64,000 nucleotides of DNA from Pseudomonas reinekei (GTDB taxonomy: Bacteria > Pseudomonadota > Gammaproteobacteria > Pseudomonadales > Pseudomonadaceae). Numbering within the stretch: position 1 is the first letter of the stretch; the number at the start of each line of letters is the position of its first letter. The notes beneath the pieces are model-generated. The model was not told the DNA's origin and ran no database searches. It saw nothing but the letters and a program-made list of their open reading frames with translations. The position numbers and the translations under genes are program-made. The DNA lies in NCBI RefSeq assembly GCF_001945365.1, contig NZ_MSTQ01000001.1, positions 1 through 64,000 on the forward strand. Reading direction: 5' to 3'. Shown piece by piece: positions 7,737-16,790 of the stretch.

Positions 7737-8984
7737 ATGAATAATAAGAAAACAGCTGCATCCTGGGGCGTGATCGTCGCCGCCGGGCCATGGCTTGCCA
7801 GTGCACAGGCCGCGGATTTCCTGGCGGATGCCAAAGTCGACCTGGAGCTGCGCAACTTCTACATGAACCGCGACTTTCGTGATGGCAGCGGCCAATCAAA
7901 GCGCGATGAATGGGCCCAAGGCTTCATTCTTCGCGCACAGTCGGGCTACACCCCAGGATTCGTCGGCTTCGGCCTGGACGCAATCGCCATGGTCGGACTG
8001 AAACTCGACTCCAGCCCGGACCGCACCGGTACCGGCTTGCTGCCGGTTCATGATGACGGCAGGGCACCCGATGAGTATTCCAAGGCCGGGCTGACCGCAA
8101 AAATGCGCGTGTCCAAAACCGAGCTGAAGGTGGGCACCTTGATGCCCAAGCTGCCCACCCTGCAATCAAACTTCGGTCGCTTACTGCCGCAGACCTTCCG
8201 CGGCGGCATGCTCGAGTCCCGAGAGTGGGGCGGCTTGGAGCTGATAGGCGGGCACCTTGACCAAGTGACTGACCGCGATGTCACAGGCGCGCAAGGGTTG
8301 GCCATCAATAATAAGAACCGGCGCTTCAGCGGCCAGCTGGATGGCGGTGCCTTTGAGTTGGCAGGCGCTGCCTATCGTTGGAAGACGGTGCAGCTGACTT
8401 ACCAGGTCGGTCGTCTGGAGGATGTCTACCAACAGCATTACCTGGGGTTCAGCAGCGCCAACGAAGTCGGCGAGGGCAAGTTTAAGTCAGACCTGCGGCT
8501 GTTTATCACTGATGATCAAGGACAGGCACGCGCCGGGCAGATCGACAATCGCGCATTCAGTGGGATGGCAACATACGAATGGCGTGGCAACGCATTCAGC
8601 CTGGGTTATCAGGCCATGAGCGGGGATTCGGCGTTTCCCTACGTCGAGGGCACCGACCCGTATCTGGTCAACTTCGTGCAGGTGGGCGATTTTGCCGAGA
8701 AGGGTGAACGCTCCTGGCAACTGCGTTATGCCCGTGACCTGGCGTCGTGGGGCTTGCCGGGGCTGACCTTTATGACCCGCTACGTCAAAGGCACTGATGC
8801 ACAGGTTCTGAGTACCGATTCAGGCCGCGAGCGCGAGTTGGATATCGAATTGCAGTACCGGGTACAAAGCGGACCGCTCAAGGCCTTGGACATACGCCTG
8901 CGCAACGCCGCGTATCGCTCGGACTTCTCGCGCAATGCCAACGACACGCGGGTGATCCTCAGCTATCCCATTTCCTTCCTCTGA
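7737..8984 (+). CDS. OprD-family outer-membrane porin
   Basis: A 415-aa protein with a signal peptide (MNNKKTAASW..., cleavage after AQA near residue 25) followed by ADFLADAKVDLELRNFYMNR, the standard OprD opening. Alternating beta-strand patterns run to a C-terminus rich in aromatics and ending in SYPISFL. OprD/Occ channels admit carboxylates or basic amino acids and several are dedicated to aromatic acids (BenF-like). Its position between the ABC binding protein and the beta-oxidation enzyme suggests that it carries the same acid across the outer membrane. ATG 7737 is chosen from the signal peptide. Confidence 0.88.
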   Translation: MNNKKTAASWGVIVAAGPWLASAQAADFLADAKVDLELRNFYMNRDFRDGSGQSKRDEWAQGFILRAQSGYTPGFVGFGLDAIAMVGLKLDSSPDRTGTGLLPVHDDGRAPDEYSKAGLTAKMRVSKTELKVGTLMPKLPTLQSNFGRLLPQTFRGGMLESREWGGLELIGGHLDQVTDRDVTGAQGLAINNKNRRFSGQLDGGAFELAGAAYRWKTVQLTYQVGRLEDVYQQHYLGFSSANEVGEGKFKSDLRLFITDDQGQARAGQIDNRAFSGMATYEWRGNAFSLGYQAMSGDSAFPYVEGTDPYLVNFVQVGDFAEKGERSWQLRYARDLASWGLPGLTFMTRYVKGTDAQVLSTDSGRERELDIELQYRVQSGPLKALDIRLRNAAYRSDFSRNANDTRVILSYPISFL

Positions 8985-8996
8985 CTGGTAACCCTC

Positions 8997-11063
8997 ATGG
9001 ATGCATTGGTAAGCCTGAAAACAGATGACGGCATCGCTGTCATCGCAATCAACAACCCGCCGGTGAACGCTTTGTCCCAAGGCGTTCGGCAACAGCTCTC
9101 GGCCTGCCTCGCTCTGGCCGGGTCCGACCCTGCGGTGCAGGCCATTGTTATCACCTGCCAGGGCAAGACGTTTGTGGCCGGCGCCGATCTCAAGGAATTC
9201 GACCAGCCCCTGATGGAGCCCCATCTGCCGGACGTTCTGAGTGTTATCGAAAACAGCCAGAAGCCGGTCATCGCGGCCTTGCATGGTTCGGTGCTCGGTG
9301 GCGGCTTCGAGTTGGCGCTGGCGTGTCATCTGCGTATTGCCGATGAACACACGGTGTTGGGCTTGCCGGAGGTCAGCCTGGGTTTGATACCTGGCGCGGG
9401 AGGTACGCAGCGGCTGGTTCGCCTCTGTGGGCCGCTGGTCGCCGTTGATGTCGTGATTGGCGGGCAGCGCCTGTCGGCGACGCAGGCTCAGGCCGTCGGG
9501 CTGGTCGACCACTGTGTGGCCGACGACCTGCCAGGTGCAGCCATCGAACACGCCAGGCGCTTTATCCTTACCCATCCTTTTTGGGAGCGCACGCGGGATC
9601 GGTTGATGCCCGCCCACAACAGCGCTGAATTCGAAACGAAAGTTACTGCGGTGATGAAGAAGCTGGCTGGGCAAGAAGCACCCCAGGCCGCGCTCAAGGC
9701 CATCAATGCGGCTCTGACCGAGTCGTTTGACGCCGGCATGGCGCTGGAGCGCTCGCTGTTTATCGAAAGGCGGCAATCGGCCCAGGCCAAGGCCTTGCGG
9801 CATCTGTTTTTCGCCGAGCGAGCCCTGGCGGGGCGCACGCGCACGCTCGCCGCTAACGGCCAGGGACGTGGGATTGAAAAGGTCGCGGTCATCGGTTCAG
9901 GCACTATGGGCAGCGGGATTGCTATCTGCGTGGCCAATGCAGGTGTTGCTGTGAGCCTGATCGATGTACAGGACGCAGCGCTGCAACGCGGCGTTAAGCA
10001 CATTGATGACTATTACCGCGACGCGCTGCTTAAGGGGCGTATGGATGAGCAAGTCTGTCAGGAACGCCGGGCTTTGATCTCGCCATCGACGTCAATGGAC
10101 GCTGTGGCGGACGCCGACCTGGTCATCGAAGCTGTTTTCGAAGACATGGAGGTCAAGCGCGAGGTATTTCGCCAGCTGGATACGCTGTGTAAGCCGGACG
10201 CCATCCTGGCAACCAATACCTCATATCTGGACGTCGAAGCCATCGCCGATTGCACCCGTCGCCCGCAGCAGGTATTGGGGATGCACTTTTTCAGCCCGGC
10301 GCCGGTGATGAAACTCCTGGAAGTGGTTCGCACGACCCAAACCGATAGGTCTGTGCTGGCTGCCGTGCTTGGTTTGGCGCTGCGGCTGGGCAAAGTGGCG
10401 GTCACCGTGGGGGTATGCGACGGCTTTGTCGGGAATCGGCTCTTGGCGGCGCGAGAGCGAGAAGCCATGTTCCTGCTGGAGGAGGGCGCGTCTCCCGAAG
10501 CCGTCGATCGAGTGATGCGTGCGTTCGGCTTTCCCATTGGCCCCTTTGAATTGCGGGACATGGCTGGCGTGGACGTCGCCTGGCGTAACCGTCAGGGGCG
10601 TTTGTCGCAGTTGAGCGAGCGTGAGAAACGCTGCGATTGGGTCGATACGTTGTATGCCGCAGGTCGGCTCGGGCAAAAGGCTGGCCTCGGGTTCTATCGC
10701 TACGCGTCAGGCAGCCGCCAAGCGTTGCCGGACCCTTGGCTGGCAGAGTTGTTGGCGGATCATCGACAACAATGGAGCATCACCCCCCGCAGCATCACCG
10801 ATCACGAAATTGAAGAGCGCTGTTTGTTTGCGATGGTCAACGAGGCCGCCTGGTTGATCGAGCACGATATCGTGGCGCACCCTGCGGATATTGATCTGGT
10901 CTGGATTCATGGCTACGGCTTCCCCCGTTACAAAGCCGGGTTGACCTACTATGCCGACCAGGTGGGGCTAGGCGTTGTGGCGAAGGCCCTCAAGCGCTAC
11001 AACCGGGAGGGTAGAGAGCTTTCGACGTTCATGGCTCGCCAGAAGAAGTTCCACTGCAATTGA
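8997..11063 (+). CDS. Bifunctional enoyl-CoA hydratase / 3-hydroxyacyl-CoA dehydrogenase (FadJ-like)
   Basis: A 688-aa fusion. The N-terminal crotonase domain (1-~190) contains FVAGADLKEF and IPGAGGTQRLVRL, including the oxyanion-hole glycines and the catalytic Glu of LPEVSLG. The 3-hydroxyacyl-CoA dehydrogenase NAD-binding domain starts at about 297 with VAVIGSGTMGSGIAI and contains GMHFFSPAPVM. The dehydrogenase C-terminal domains follow. It carries out hydration and oxidation in beta-oxidation. No thiolase gene is present in the cluster, so the final cleavage must be encoded elsewhere. It is 12 bp after the porin stop and ends at a strong hairpin. Confidence 0.9.
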   Translation: MDALVSLKTDDGIAVIAINNPPVNALSQGVRQQLSACLALAGSDPAVQAIVITCQGKTFVAGADLKEFDQPLMEPHLPDVLSVIENSQKPVIAALHGSVLGGGFELALACHLRIADEHTVLGLPEVSLGLIPGAGGTQRLVRLCGPLVAVDVVIGGQRLSATQAQAVGLVDHCVADDLPGAAIEHARRFILTHPFWERTRDRLMPAHNSAEFETKVTAVMKKLAGQEAPQAALKAINAALTESFDAGMALERSLFIERRQSAQAKALRHLFFAERALAGRTRTLAANGQGRGIEKVAVIGSGTMGSGIAICVANAGVAVSLIDVQDAALQRGVKHIDDYYRDALLKGRMDEQVCQERRALISPSTSMDAVADADLVIEAVFEDMEVKREVFRQLDTLCKPDAILATNTSYLDVEAIADCTRRPQQVLGMHFFSPAPVMKLLEVVRTTQTDRSVLAAVLGLALRLGKVAVTVGVCDGFVGNRLLAAREREAMFLLEEGASPEAVDRVMRAFGFPIGPFELRDMAGVDVAWRNRQGRLSQLSEREKRCDWVDTLYAAGRLGQKAGLGFYRYASGSRQALPDPWLAELLADHRQQWSITPRSITDHEIEERCLFAMVNEAAWLIEHDIVAHPADIDLVWIHGYGFPRYKAGLTYYADQVGLGVVAKALKRYNREGRELSTFMARQKKFHCN

Positions 11064-11070
11064 TGAGCAA

Positions 11071-11098
11071 CCCCGGCGGTTTAATCAGCCCGCCGGGG
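11071..11098. terminator. Hairpin between convergent genes
   Basis: A nine-base perfect stem CCCCGGCGG / CCGCCGGGG with a 10-base loop, sitting between the convergent FadJ-like and MFS genes. There is no long T-tract on either side, so it may act as a bidirectional structural terminator. Confidence 0.6.
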
Positions 11099-11108
11099 CC
11101 TTGGTGTA

Positions 11109-12404
11109 TCAGGCTTCCTTTACCACGTAGCGCAAAATCAACGTCAACACCGTGGCGACACACAGCATGGCCGCCATCGCAATGAGACCGGCATTGAATG
11201 AGTGTGTGACGTCCTTGAGCCAGCCCACTGCATACGGTCCCACCAGGCCGCCAAGGCTGCCCACCGCGTTAATGAACGCAATGCCACCCGCCGCTGCCTG
11301 CTTGCTCAGGAACGTCGCCGGAATGCTGTAGAAGCAGGTGCGCACCGAGCTTAAGCCAATCAACGCGACCGTCAGGCCAATCAGCGCCGGAATCAGGTCG
11401 CTATAGACCACCGAGAAGATAAAACCGGCCGCCCCCGTGGCGCACGTAATTGCAAGGTGCAGGACATAACGACGCTTGCGCGCTAGCACTTTGGCCCACA
11501 GCAGCATGGCAACACTGGCGATCAGATAGGGGATCGCCGACACCCAGCCGATTTGAGTGGTGGTCAGTGAATGGGTCTTGAGGATTTGCGGCAGCCAGAC
11601 GCCGATGCCGAGGATGCCAATGATGTAGCTGAACAGAATGGCCGCCAGCAGCCATACGCGCACGTCGTTGATTGACTCGCGAAAGCTGTGGGAACCCTTC
11701 GATTCGTGCTCGGCATCGAGGGCCGATTGCAACGCGTGACGCTCGTCCACGGTCAGCCATTTTGCGTCAGCGGGCCGGTCGGCCAGCATGTTCAGGCACA
11801 TCACACCCAGTACGCAGGCAGGCAGCCCTTGCAGCACCAGCAGCCACTGCCAGCCGTGGAAACCCCAGATGCCATCCATTGCCAGCATGGCAGCCGACAG
11901 AGGCCCGCCGAGAACCGAAGACACAGGGATGGCGAATAGAAACCAGGCCATTACCCGCGTTCGATACTGGATGGGAAACCACAACGACAGGAAGAAGATG
12001 ACGCCGGGGAAAAAGCCGGCTTCGGCGATGCCGGCCAGCAGGCGGATGACCGAATAACTGACAGGCCCTTGCGCCAACGCTGTGGACGCCGAAAACAGCC
12101 CCCACGTAATCATGATCCTGGCCAGCCATCGGCGCGCACCGAAGCGGTAAAGCGCCAGGTTGCTGGGCACCTCGAACAGGCAATAACCGACGTAAAAGAT
12201 GCCGGCCGCAAAACCGAACTGGGACGCGGTGAGCCCCAAATCGTCGTTCATCGTCAACGATGCGAACCCGACATTGGTTCGGTCCAGATAGTTGAAGAAA
12301 TACGCGATGGCCAGCAACGGGATCAAGCGTATCGCGGCTTTGCGACAAGCGCTGGACTCCAGCGCCTCCTGGGGCGTGACTTGAGCGGCGGTGAGTGTAT
12401 TCAT
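11109..12404 (-). CDS. MFS transporter, anion:cation symporter (ACS) family
   Basis: A 431-aa inner-membrane protein with about 12 hydrophobic segments. The ACS-family start is YFFNYLDRTNVGFASLTMND at about residues 36-55, which includes the D-R-x-N signature of tartrate, phthalate and glucarate-type carriers. It probably imports an organic anion by proton symport and may be an alternative route for the cluster's acid. It is convergent with the beta-oxidation gene and divergent from the hydrolase-like gene at 12641. Confidence 0.86.
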   Translation of the reverse strand: MNTLTAAQVTPQEALESSACRKAAIRLIPLLAIAYFFNYLDRTNVGFASLTMNDDLGLTASQFGFAAGIFYVGYCLFEVPSNLALYRFGARRWLARIMITWGLFSASTALAQGPVSYSVIRLLAGIAEAGFFPGVIFFLSLWFPIQYRTRVMAWFLFAIPVSSVLGGPLSAAMLAMDGIWGFHGWQWLLVLQGLPACVLGVMCLNMLADRPADAKWLTVDERHALQSALDAEHESKGSHSFRESINDVRVWLLAAILFSYIIGILGIGVWLPQILKTHSLTTTQIGWVSAIPYLIASVAMLLWAKVLARKRRYVLHLAITCATGAAGFIFSVVYSDLIPALIGLTVALIGLSSVRTCFYSIPATFLSKQAAAGGIAFINAVGSLGGLVGPYAVGWLKDVTHSFNAGLIAMAAMLCVATVLTLILRYVVKEA

Positions 12405-12640
12405 GGGGCTCCATTATTGTTGTATTCAGGAGCTTGGAAGCATATGGGCGGCGTTCTGGTTCGCGCCAAGACCTTTAAACCATAGGTGTCCATAACGGCA
12501 GGGCATGGGACTTGGAGGGGATCCATGCAGGGTAGGGCCATGCCCGACAGGCATCGAACACCATGAGATATCGGTATTGGTTATTTTCTTCCCGGTGCAT
12601 AAACCTGAGTGTTCACACCCATAATAAAAAGGCTCATCCA

Positions 12641-13519
12641 ATGCACTACACTCGCGTCATGCAATCCTTAATCGTCGCTGGCCTCGTAGCCTATAGCCTG
12701 CCGGGAAATGCCGATGATTCGGTACGTACACTGGTGGCCGAGAAGGGCAACGTCCATATCGAAGCGCTGGACCAGGGCAAGGGCCATGTGATCGTGATCC
12801 TGCCCTCTAAGGGGCGCGGCGCAAATGATTATGACGAGGTCGCACGGTACCTGGCCGCTGACGGCTATCGCGTGATCCGCCCAGAACCACGCGGGGTCAA
12901 GGGCAGTAAGGGACCCATGGACACACCGACGCTGCATGACTTCGCCGCCGACGTCGCGCTGGTAATGGACATGGCCAAGACCGGGCCTTCGGTAGTGGTC
13001 GGGCATGCCTGGGGCAGTCAGCCCGCACGCGTGCTGGCGGTGGACCGCCCGGACCTGGTCAATGGCATCGTATTGGCGGCCGCATCGATAGGAAAGTTGC
13101 CCGCCGGCTCATCGGAGAAACCCTATGGGCGCATGGTCGAGGCGATCAAAGGCGCGGGTAATTACTCGTTGCCGGAAGCCAAGCGTATCGACTATCTCAA
13201 AGAGGCGTTTTTTGCCCCCGGCAATGACCCGCGTCCCTGGCTGAGCGGATGGTATGACAAGACCCACCAGGCGCAGGACCATGCGCGAGACAGCACGCCG
13301 GTGGAACTTTATTGGTCGGCCGGCAAAACCGTACCGATTCTTGACCTGCAAGGACAGCATGACGCAGTGGTGATTCCGAACATTCTCAAGTCCATGCTCG
13401 GCGACCGGGTCGAACACAAGACCATCGCCAACGCCGGACACGCCATGGCGCCCGAGCAGCCGCGTGCAATGGCGGATGCCATCGCCGAGTTTGCGCAGCA
13501 GGTGTATGCGAGCCAATAA
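12641..13519 (+). CDS. Secreted alpha/beta-hydrolase-fold protein lacking the nucleophile Ser (paralog 1)
   Basis: A 292-aa protein with a signal peptide (cleavage near residue 24) and an alpha/beta-hydrolase fold. The nucleophile elbow reads GHAWG, with Ala123 (codon GCC) where Ser is expected. The acid (LQGQHDAVV) and the base (NAGHAMAPEQP) are kept. It is clearly paralogous to the product of 21763-22650, sharing RPEPRG, DFA.DVA, FFAPGNDP and KSMLGDRV. Either it is not a serine hydrolase, or it uses another residue, or it is a binding protein. ATG 12641 has an AAGG upstream. It converges on the Nit1C cluster. Confidence 0.8.
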   Translation: MHYTRVMQSLIVAGLVAYSLPGNADDSVRTLVAEKGNVHIEALDQGKGHVIVILPSKGRGANDYDEVARYLAADGYRVIRPEPRGVKGSKGPMDTPTLHDFAADVALVMDMAKTGPSVVVGHAWGSQPARVLAVDRPDLVNGIVLAAASIGKLPAGSSEKPYGRMVEAIKGAGNYSLPEAKRIDYLKEAFFAPGNDPRPWLSGWYDKTHQAQDHARDSTPVELYWSAGKTVPILDLQGQHDAVVIPNILKSMLGDRVEHKTIANAGHAMAPEQPRAMADAIAEFAQQVYASQ

Positions 13520-13535
13520 ACTGCACCAGTCTTAA

Positions 13536-13578
13536 GCCCATGTTTTCCCGGCGGATAATCGCCTGGGCAAACATGGGC
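13536..13578. terminator. Long inverted repeat between convergent hydrolase-like gene and nitH
   Basis: Ten-base arms GCCCATGTTT / AAACATGGGC enclose a further CCCGGCG / CGCCTGGG pairing. It fills the 73-bp gap between two convergent genes. There is no downstream T-run. It is likely a bidirectional terminator for both transcripts. Confidence 0.55.
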
Positions 13579-13592
13579 CAACTCCTTCAGCG

Positions 13593-14843
13593 CTAGACTG
13601 CCTGTTGCCGCTCCCGGCACAGGCCTGTCGCTGCCAGGTGTTGCACCACGTATTGAGCATCGCGTGCCACCCCGGAAAACCGTCCGGAGCCCCAAGTGTG
13701 CAGCCATGGCAAACCGAGGAAATACAAGCCTTGCCGAGCGGTAACCCCGCGGGTATGGCCGGGATAGCTGCGGCCATTGAAGACAGGCACATCGACCCAG
13801 CTGAAATCTGGCTGGAAACCGATGCACCAGATCACGCTGGTGATGGCGCTGGCGGTGAGCTCCAGTTCACTTCGCTCTTCTTTCGGCGCCCACAGCGGCG
13901 TGTAGGGCGTGCCGATTGGCGCATCGATCGAGTGCTCGGCAATGTACTTGTCAATGCTGGCGTTGATGCGATTGTAGACCGCGTCGGCAGCTTCCAGATT
14001 GGCGCCCAGGTCGCAGGCAAATTTCAGCGTGGTGCCTTCCAGGCTTTCGAGCCTGCCAAACAATTGCATGCCTTCGTGGGCGAAGCGGCGCAGGTCGATA
14101 TCGCGTCCGCCATCACGCCCTGTGACGTAGTGGTTGGTGTTGTCGCGCACGCCTTCGCGAAGCGGGTGAGTGTCCACCCCAATGTCGTAGTAGCCCATCT
14201 GCGCCAGCCAGTCGACCACGTCCTTGCCACGGTAGAGGCGTGCGCAACGCGGCGCATCGCCGACGGCCAGGTAAACCTTGCGCCCGGCCAGATGCAGGTC
14301 TTCGGCGATCTGCGCACCGGATTGGCCCGAACCCACGACCAACACGGCGCCCTCGGGCAAGGCCTGCGGGTTGCGATACTGCTCGGAATGAATTTGCGTG
14401 ATCTGCGTCGGCAAGCGTTCGGCCAGACGCGGAATGATCGGTGTGTGATAGCCGCCGCTGGCGATAATGACGTGGTCGGCGGTGAAGTCGCCCTTGGACG
14501 TATTGAGCAGGTAGCCGCCCTCCGGGCGTGCGGTCATGCGCTGTACCGCAACCCCTTCCTTGGTCGGGGCATTGACCTTGGCGATAAAACCGTCGAGGTA
14601 GTCGATGATCTGATCCTTGGTCATGAAACCATGGGGCTCATTACCCGTATAAGGATAGCCTGGAAGGGCGCACTGCCAGTTCGGCGTCACCAGGCAAAAG
14701 GCGTCCCAGCGCTGGCTGCGCCAGGTGTGCGTCAGTGTATGTTTTTCCAGAACCACGTGATTGATGTCCTGTTGTTGCAGGTAGTAACTGGCCGAAAGGC
14801 CGGCCTGGCCGCCGCCGACGACGATGGTTGTGTAGTGAGTCAT
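13593..14843 (-). CDS. nitH: Nit1C flavin-dependent oxidoreductase (MSMEG_0569 family)
   Basis: A 416-aa FAD/NAD(P)H-dependent monooxygenase-like protein. The FAD fingerprint is VVGGGQAGLSASYYL near the N-terminus and a second Rossmann fingerprint VVGSGQSGAQIAEDL lies near residue 170. The family is the flavoprotein that closes Nit1C clusters. Its reaction is unknown; in Pseudomonas fluorescens NCIMB 11764 the cluster is linked to growth on cyanide as nitrogen source. ATG 14843 is preceded by a GAGGACTTCACC stretch; the open frame runs further upstream without homology. It is the last gene of the minus-strand operon, 32 bp after nitG. Confidence 0.88.
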   Translation of the reverse strand: MTHYTTIVVGGGQAGLSASYYLQQQDINHVVLEKHTLTHTWRSQRWDAFCLVTPNWQCALPGYPYTGNEPHGFMTKDQIIDYLDGFIAKVNAPTKEGVAVQRMTARPEGGYLLNTSKGDFTADHVIIASGGYHTPIIPRLAERLPTQITQIHSEQYRNPQALPEGAVLVVGSGQSGAQIAEDLHLAGRKVYLAVGDAPRCARLYRGKDVVDWLAQMGYYDIGVDTHPLREGVRDNTNHYVTGRDGGRDIDLRRFAHEGMQLFGRLESLEGTTLKFACDLGANLEAADAVYNRINASIDKYIAEHSIDAPIGTPYTPLWAPKEERSELELTASAITSVIWCIGFQPDFSWVDVPVFNGRSYPGHTRGVTARQGLYFLGLPWLHTWGSGRFSGVARDAQYVVQHLAATGLCRERQQAV

Positions 14844-14875
14844 GGTGAAGTCCTCTTCAAATTTGAACAGCGCCG

Positions 14876-15202
14876 TCAGATGTCGCCGAAGCCTGAGTAA
14901 TGAACCGTGCCGGTGCCCTGATGTTTGATTTCCACGACCTCGACCCGGGCGTGCGGGTCGGCAAAGTTGCGCGCCCGTATACGCAGGCCGCCCAGGCTGT
15001 CCATTGCCGAACTGCAGTAGAAACCCTTGACCTGTTTGACACGTTCCGAGGCCGCGTTCAGGCCGGTTTCCGCGCGCTGTAAAAATTCGGCCATGGAATA
15101 CGTGCAGCCTTCCTGGAGGTGTTCGTAGATGGTCGTTGAAGGTGAATAGGTGTTGCTTTCCTGGCCATCGGGCCAACGCAGGCGAATGTTCACGGCGGGC
15201 AT
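14876..15202 (-). CDS. nitG: Nit1C small protein (MSMEG_0570 nitrogen-starvation family)
   Basis: A 108-aa protein beginning MPAVNIRLRWPDGQESNTYS, the hallmark of the MSMEG_0570 family found in Nit1C clusters of proteobacteria, actinobacteria and cyanobacteria. It is small and soluble, with one Cys in a central EGCTYSMAEF segment. The biochemical role is unknown. One base separates its ATG from the nitF stop, so translation is likely coupled. Confidence 0.87.
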   Translation of the reverse strand: MPAVNIRLRWPDGQESNTYSPSTTIYEHLQEGCTYSMAEFLQRAETGLNAASERVKQVKGFYCSSAMDSLGGLRIRARNFADPHARVEVVEIKHQGTGTVHYSGFGDI

Positions 15203-15203
15203 G

Positions 15204-16223
15204 TCAGTGCTCCTTCGAGAGGGCAGGGTGAGCGAATTCGGGATAGCTGAATCCGGTAAAGGGGTGGCTGGCCAAGTTCCAGAACTCGACTTGTTCGTGG
15301 CCTTGAATCACCTGCAGCCGGGCGCTGTCATCGACCTCGCCGATGCAGGCACAGTGAATGCCTTGAGCGGCGAACGCTGCCTCCACGGCAGCTAGGTTTT
15401 CGTGCTCAAGGGTGAGCAGGAAGCCGTAACTGGGGAATGCTTGCAGCCAGCGCTCCATCGGCGTCTCGACCGGGATGGGCAGCGCCTCAAGGTGAATCCG
15501 TGCGCCGCAGTGGGTGGGTTCGAGGAGCATCAACAGGGTGCCTAGAATTCCAGCGTTGCTGATGTCCTTGGCCGCGAGTAACAGGCCGGCTTCTGCCATT
15601 AGCGGGATCACCTCGAGTTTCTCGCGCAAACGAGCTCCGGGCACGTTCTCGAAGGCTTTCCAGTAGGGCGCGTTACCATGCCACTGGCCATCCAGGTCCA
15701 CCGCCATGACGATGATCTGGCCCGGCGCGACGTGCAGGGTCGAGAGTACGCTGCGCGCCCAGCCCGTGATAGCGACTGCCAGCGCCACAGGATTGCCGGC
15801 CGCCAAGCTGGTATGGCCGCCAGCTATGATCAGGCCGTAGGCCGCGCAGGCGTCACGGATACCGGCCAATAGGCTGTCGGTGGCGTGTGGATCATGGTGC
15901 CAATAGGCATTGACCACCGCAGTGGCGCGCCCCCCCATGGCGGTGATGTCGCTGACATTGGCCATGACGGCCGACCAACCGGCGAACCAAGGCGCCTGTT
16001 CGACAAAAGCCGGGATCATGCCTTCGATGGCCAGCAGTTGGTATTGATCGCCGCAGCGGATAGCTGCAGTGTCGTCACCGGGCAATGCGTACAGATCGTC
16101 GCCCCTGATACCCTGGCTCGGCTGCGCCGCCGCAGCCTGGCCGATGGCTTGCTTGGCCAGCATGGCCGGTGAGTCGCGCAGCGTCGCGAGCAGTTCGTGC
16201 AGGTGTGTCTGGAGGTCAGTCAT
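15204..16223 (-). CDS. nitF: Nit1C AIR-synthase-like protein (sll0787 family)
   Basis: A 339-aa protein of the PurM/SelD/HypE ATP-binding superfamily. It has an N-terminal AIRS-type segment with GDDTAAIRCGDQYQLLAIEG, an acidic metal/ATP-binding region and a GGHTSL turn, and a C-terminal AIRS_C domain (EVIPLMAEAGLLLAAKDISN). These enzymes usually phosphorylate and activate a carbonyl or amide oxygen. In Nit1C the substrate is unknown. In actinobacteria this domain and the GNAT domain are often fused (MSMEG_0567), and here they are separate genes overlapping by 8 bp. Confidence 0.87.
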   Translation of the reverse strand: MTDLQTHLHELLATLRDSPAMLAKQAIGQAAAAQPSQGIRGDDLYALPGDDTAAIRCGDQYQLLAIEGMIPAFVEQAPWFAGWSAVMANVSDITAMGGRATAVVNAYWHHDPHATDSLLAGIRDACAAYGLIIAGGHTSLAAGNPVALAVAITGWARSVLSTLHVAPGQIIVMAVDLDGQWHGNAPYWKAFENVPGARLREKLEVIPLMAEAGLLLAAKDISNAGILGTLLMLLEPTHCGARIHLEALPIPVETPMERWLQAFPSYGFLLTLEHENLAAVEAAFAAQGIHCACIGEVDDSARLQVIQGHEQVEFWNLASHPFTGFSYPEFAHPALSKEH

Positions 16224-16776
16224 GCCGCACCACCTTGCGTGTCGGCAGTGCTACGTTGCGAGGCATGAAGGGGTAACAGCCCAGTTGAGCCTGCATCAGG
16301 CAGTGCGCGTGTCCGCACACGTCCACGGCTTGTAAGGTTTGCCAGTGCAGGCCCTGGAAATAGCTCTCGTTGGCGTGTTGCACGGTGGCTAGAAAGGTGC
16401 GGCAGCCCAGGTCGATCGCGCGTGACACCGCCTCATTGATCAGTGCCTTGCCGATCATGCCGTGGCGTCGATAAGCGCGCTCCACACACAAACGTCCGCC
16501 GTACCAGACGCCCGGTTCGGTTTCATAGATGCGCACCGCACCGACCACCCGTTCGGGCATGCCGCAATGATGCGCCACGGCAACGATCGGAATCGCCTGG
16601 AAGTCTTTTTCGTCGCGGTCTTGAGCCAGTAATTGCTGCTCATCGGAAAACACCGCGCGGCGTAACGCGTAGTAGTCCTGACGCTCCCATGTGGCCAGTG
16701 CTGGCTTGACCAGCAGGTCGTCGGCGAGGAAGTCGGCGAACGTGTCGTCGATCAGGGCAAAGGTCTGTATTGGCAT
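16216..16776 (-). CDS. nitE: Nit1C GNAT-family acetyltransferase-like protein (MSMEG_0567 N-terminal type)
   Basis: A 186-aa GNAT-fold protein. The acetyl-CoA pyrophosphate loop is visible as YRRHGMIGKALINEA at about residues 104-118. ATG 16776 has GGGAG eight bases upstream and lies just behind the radical-SAM stop. Its stop overlaps the nitF start by 8 bp, which matches the fusion of the two domains in other genera. The substrate is not known. Confidence 0.85.
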   Translation of the reverse strand: MPIQTFALIDDTFADFLADDLLVKPALATWERQDYYALRRAVFSDEQQLLAQDRDEKDFQAIPIVAVAHHCGMPERVVGAVRIYETEPGVWYGGRLCVERAYRRHGMIGKALINEAVSRAIDLGCRTFLATVQHANESYFQGLHWQTLQAVDVCGHAHCLMQAQLGCYPFMPRNVALPTRKVVRHD

Positions 16777-16790
16777 GCTGGCGGCTCCCG

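Noticed and set aside
13605..14900. 431-aa plus-strand ORF opposite nitH
   Set aside because: Antisense to a well-recognised flavoprotein; no domain of its own.
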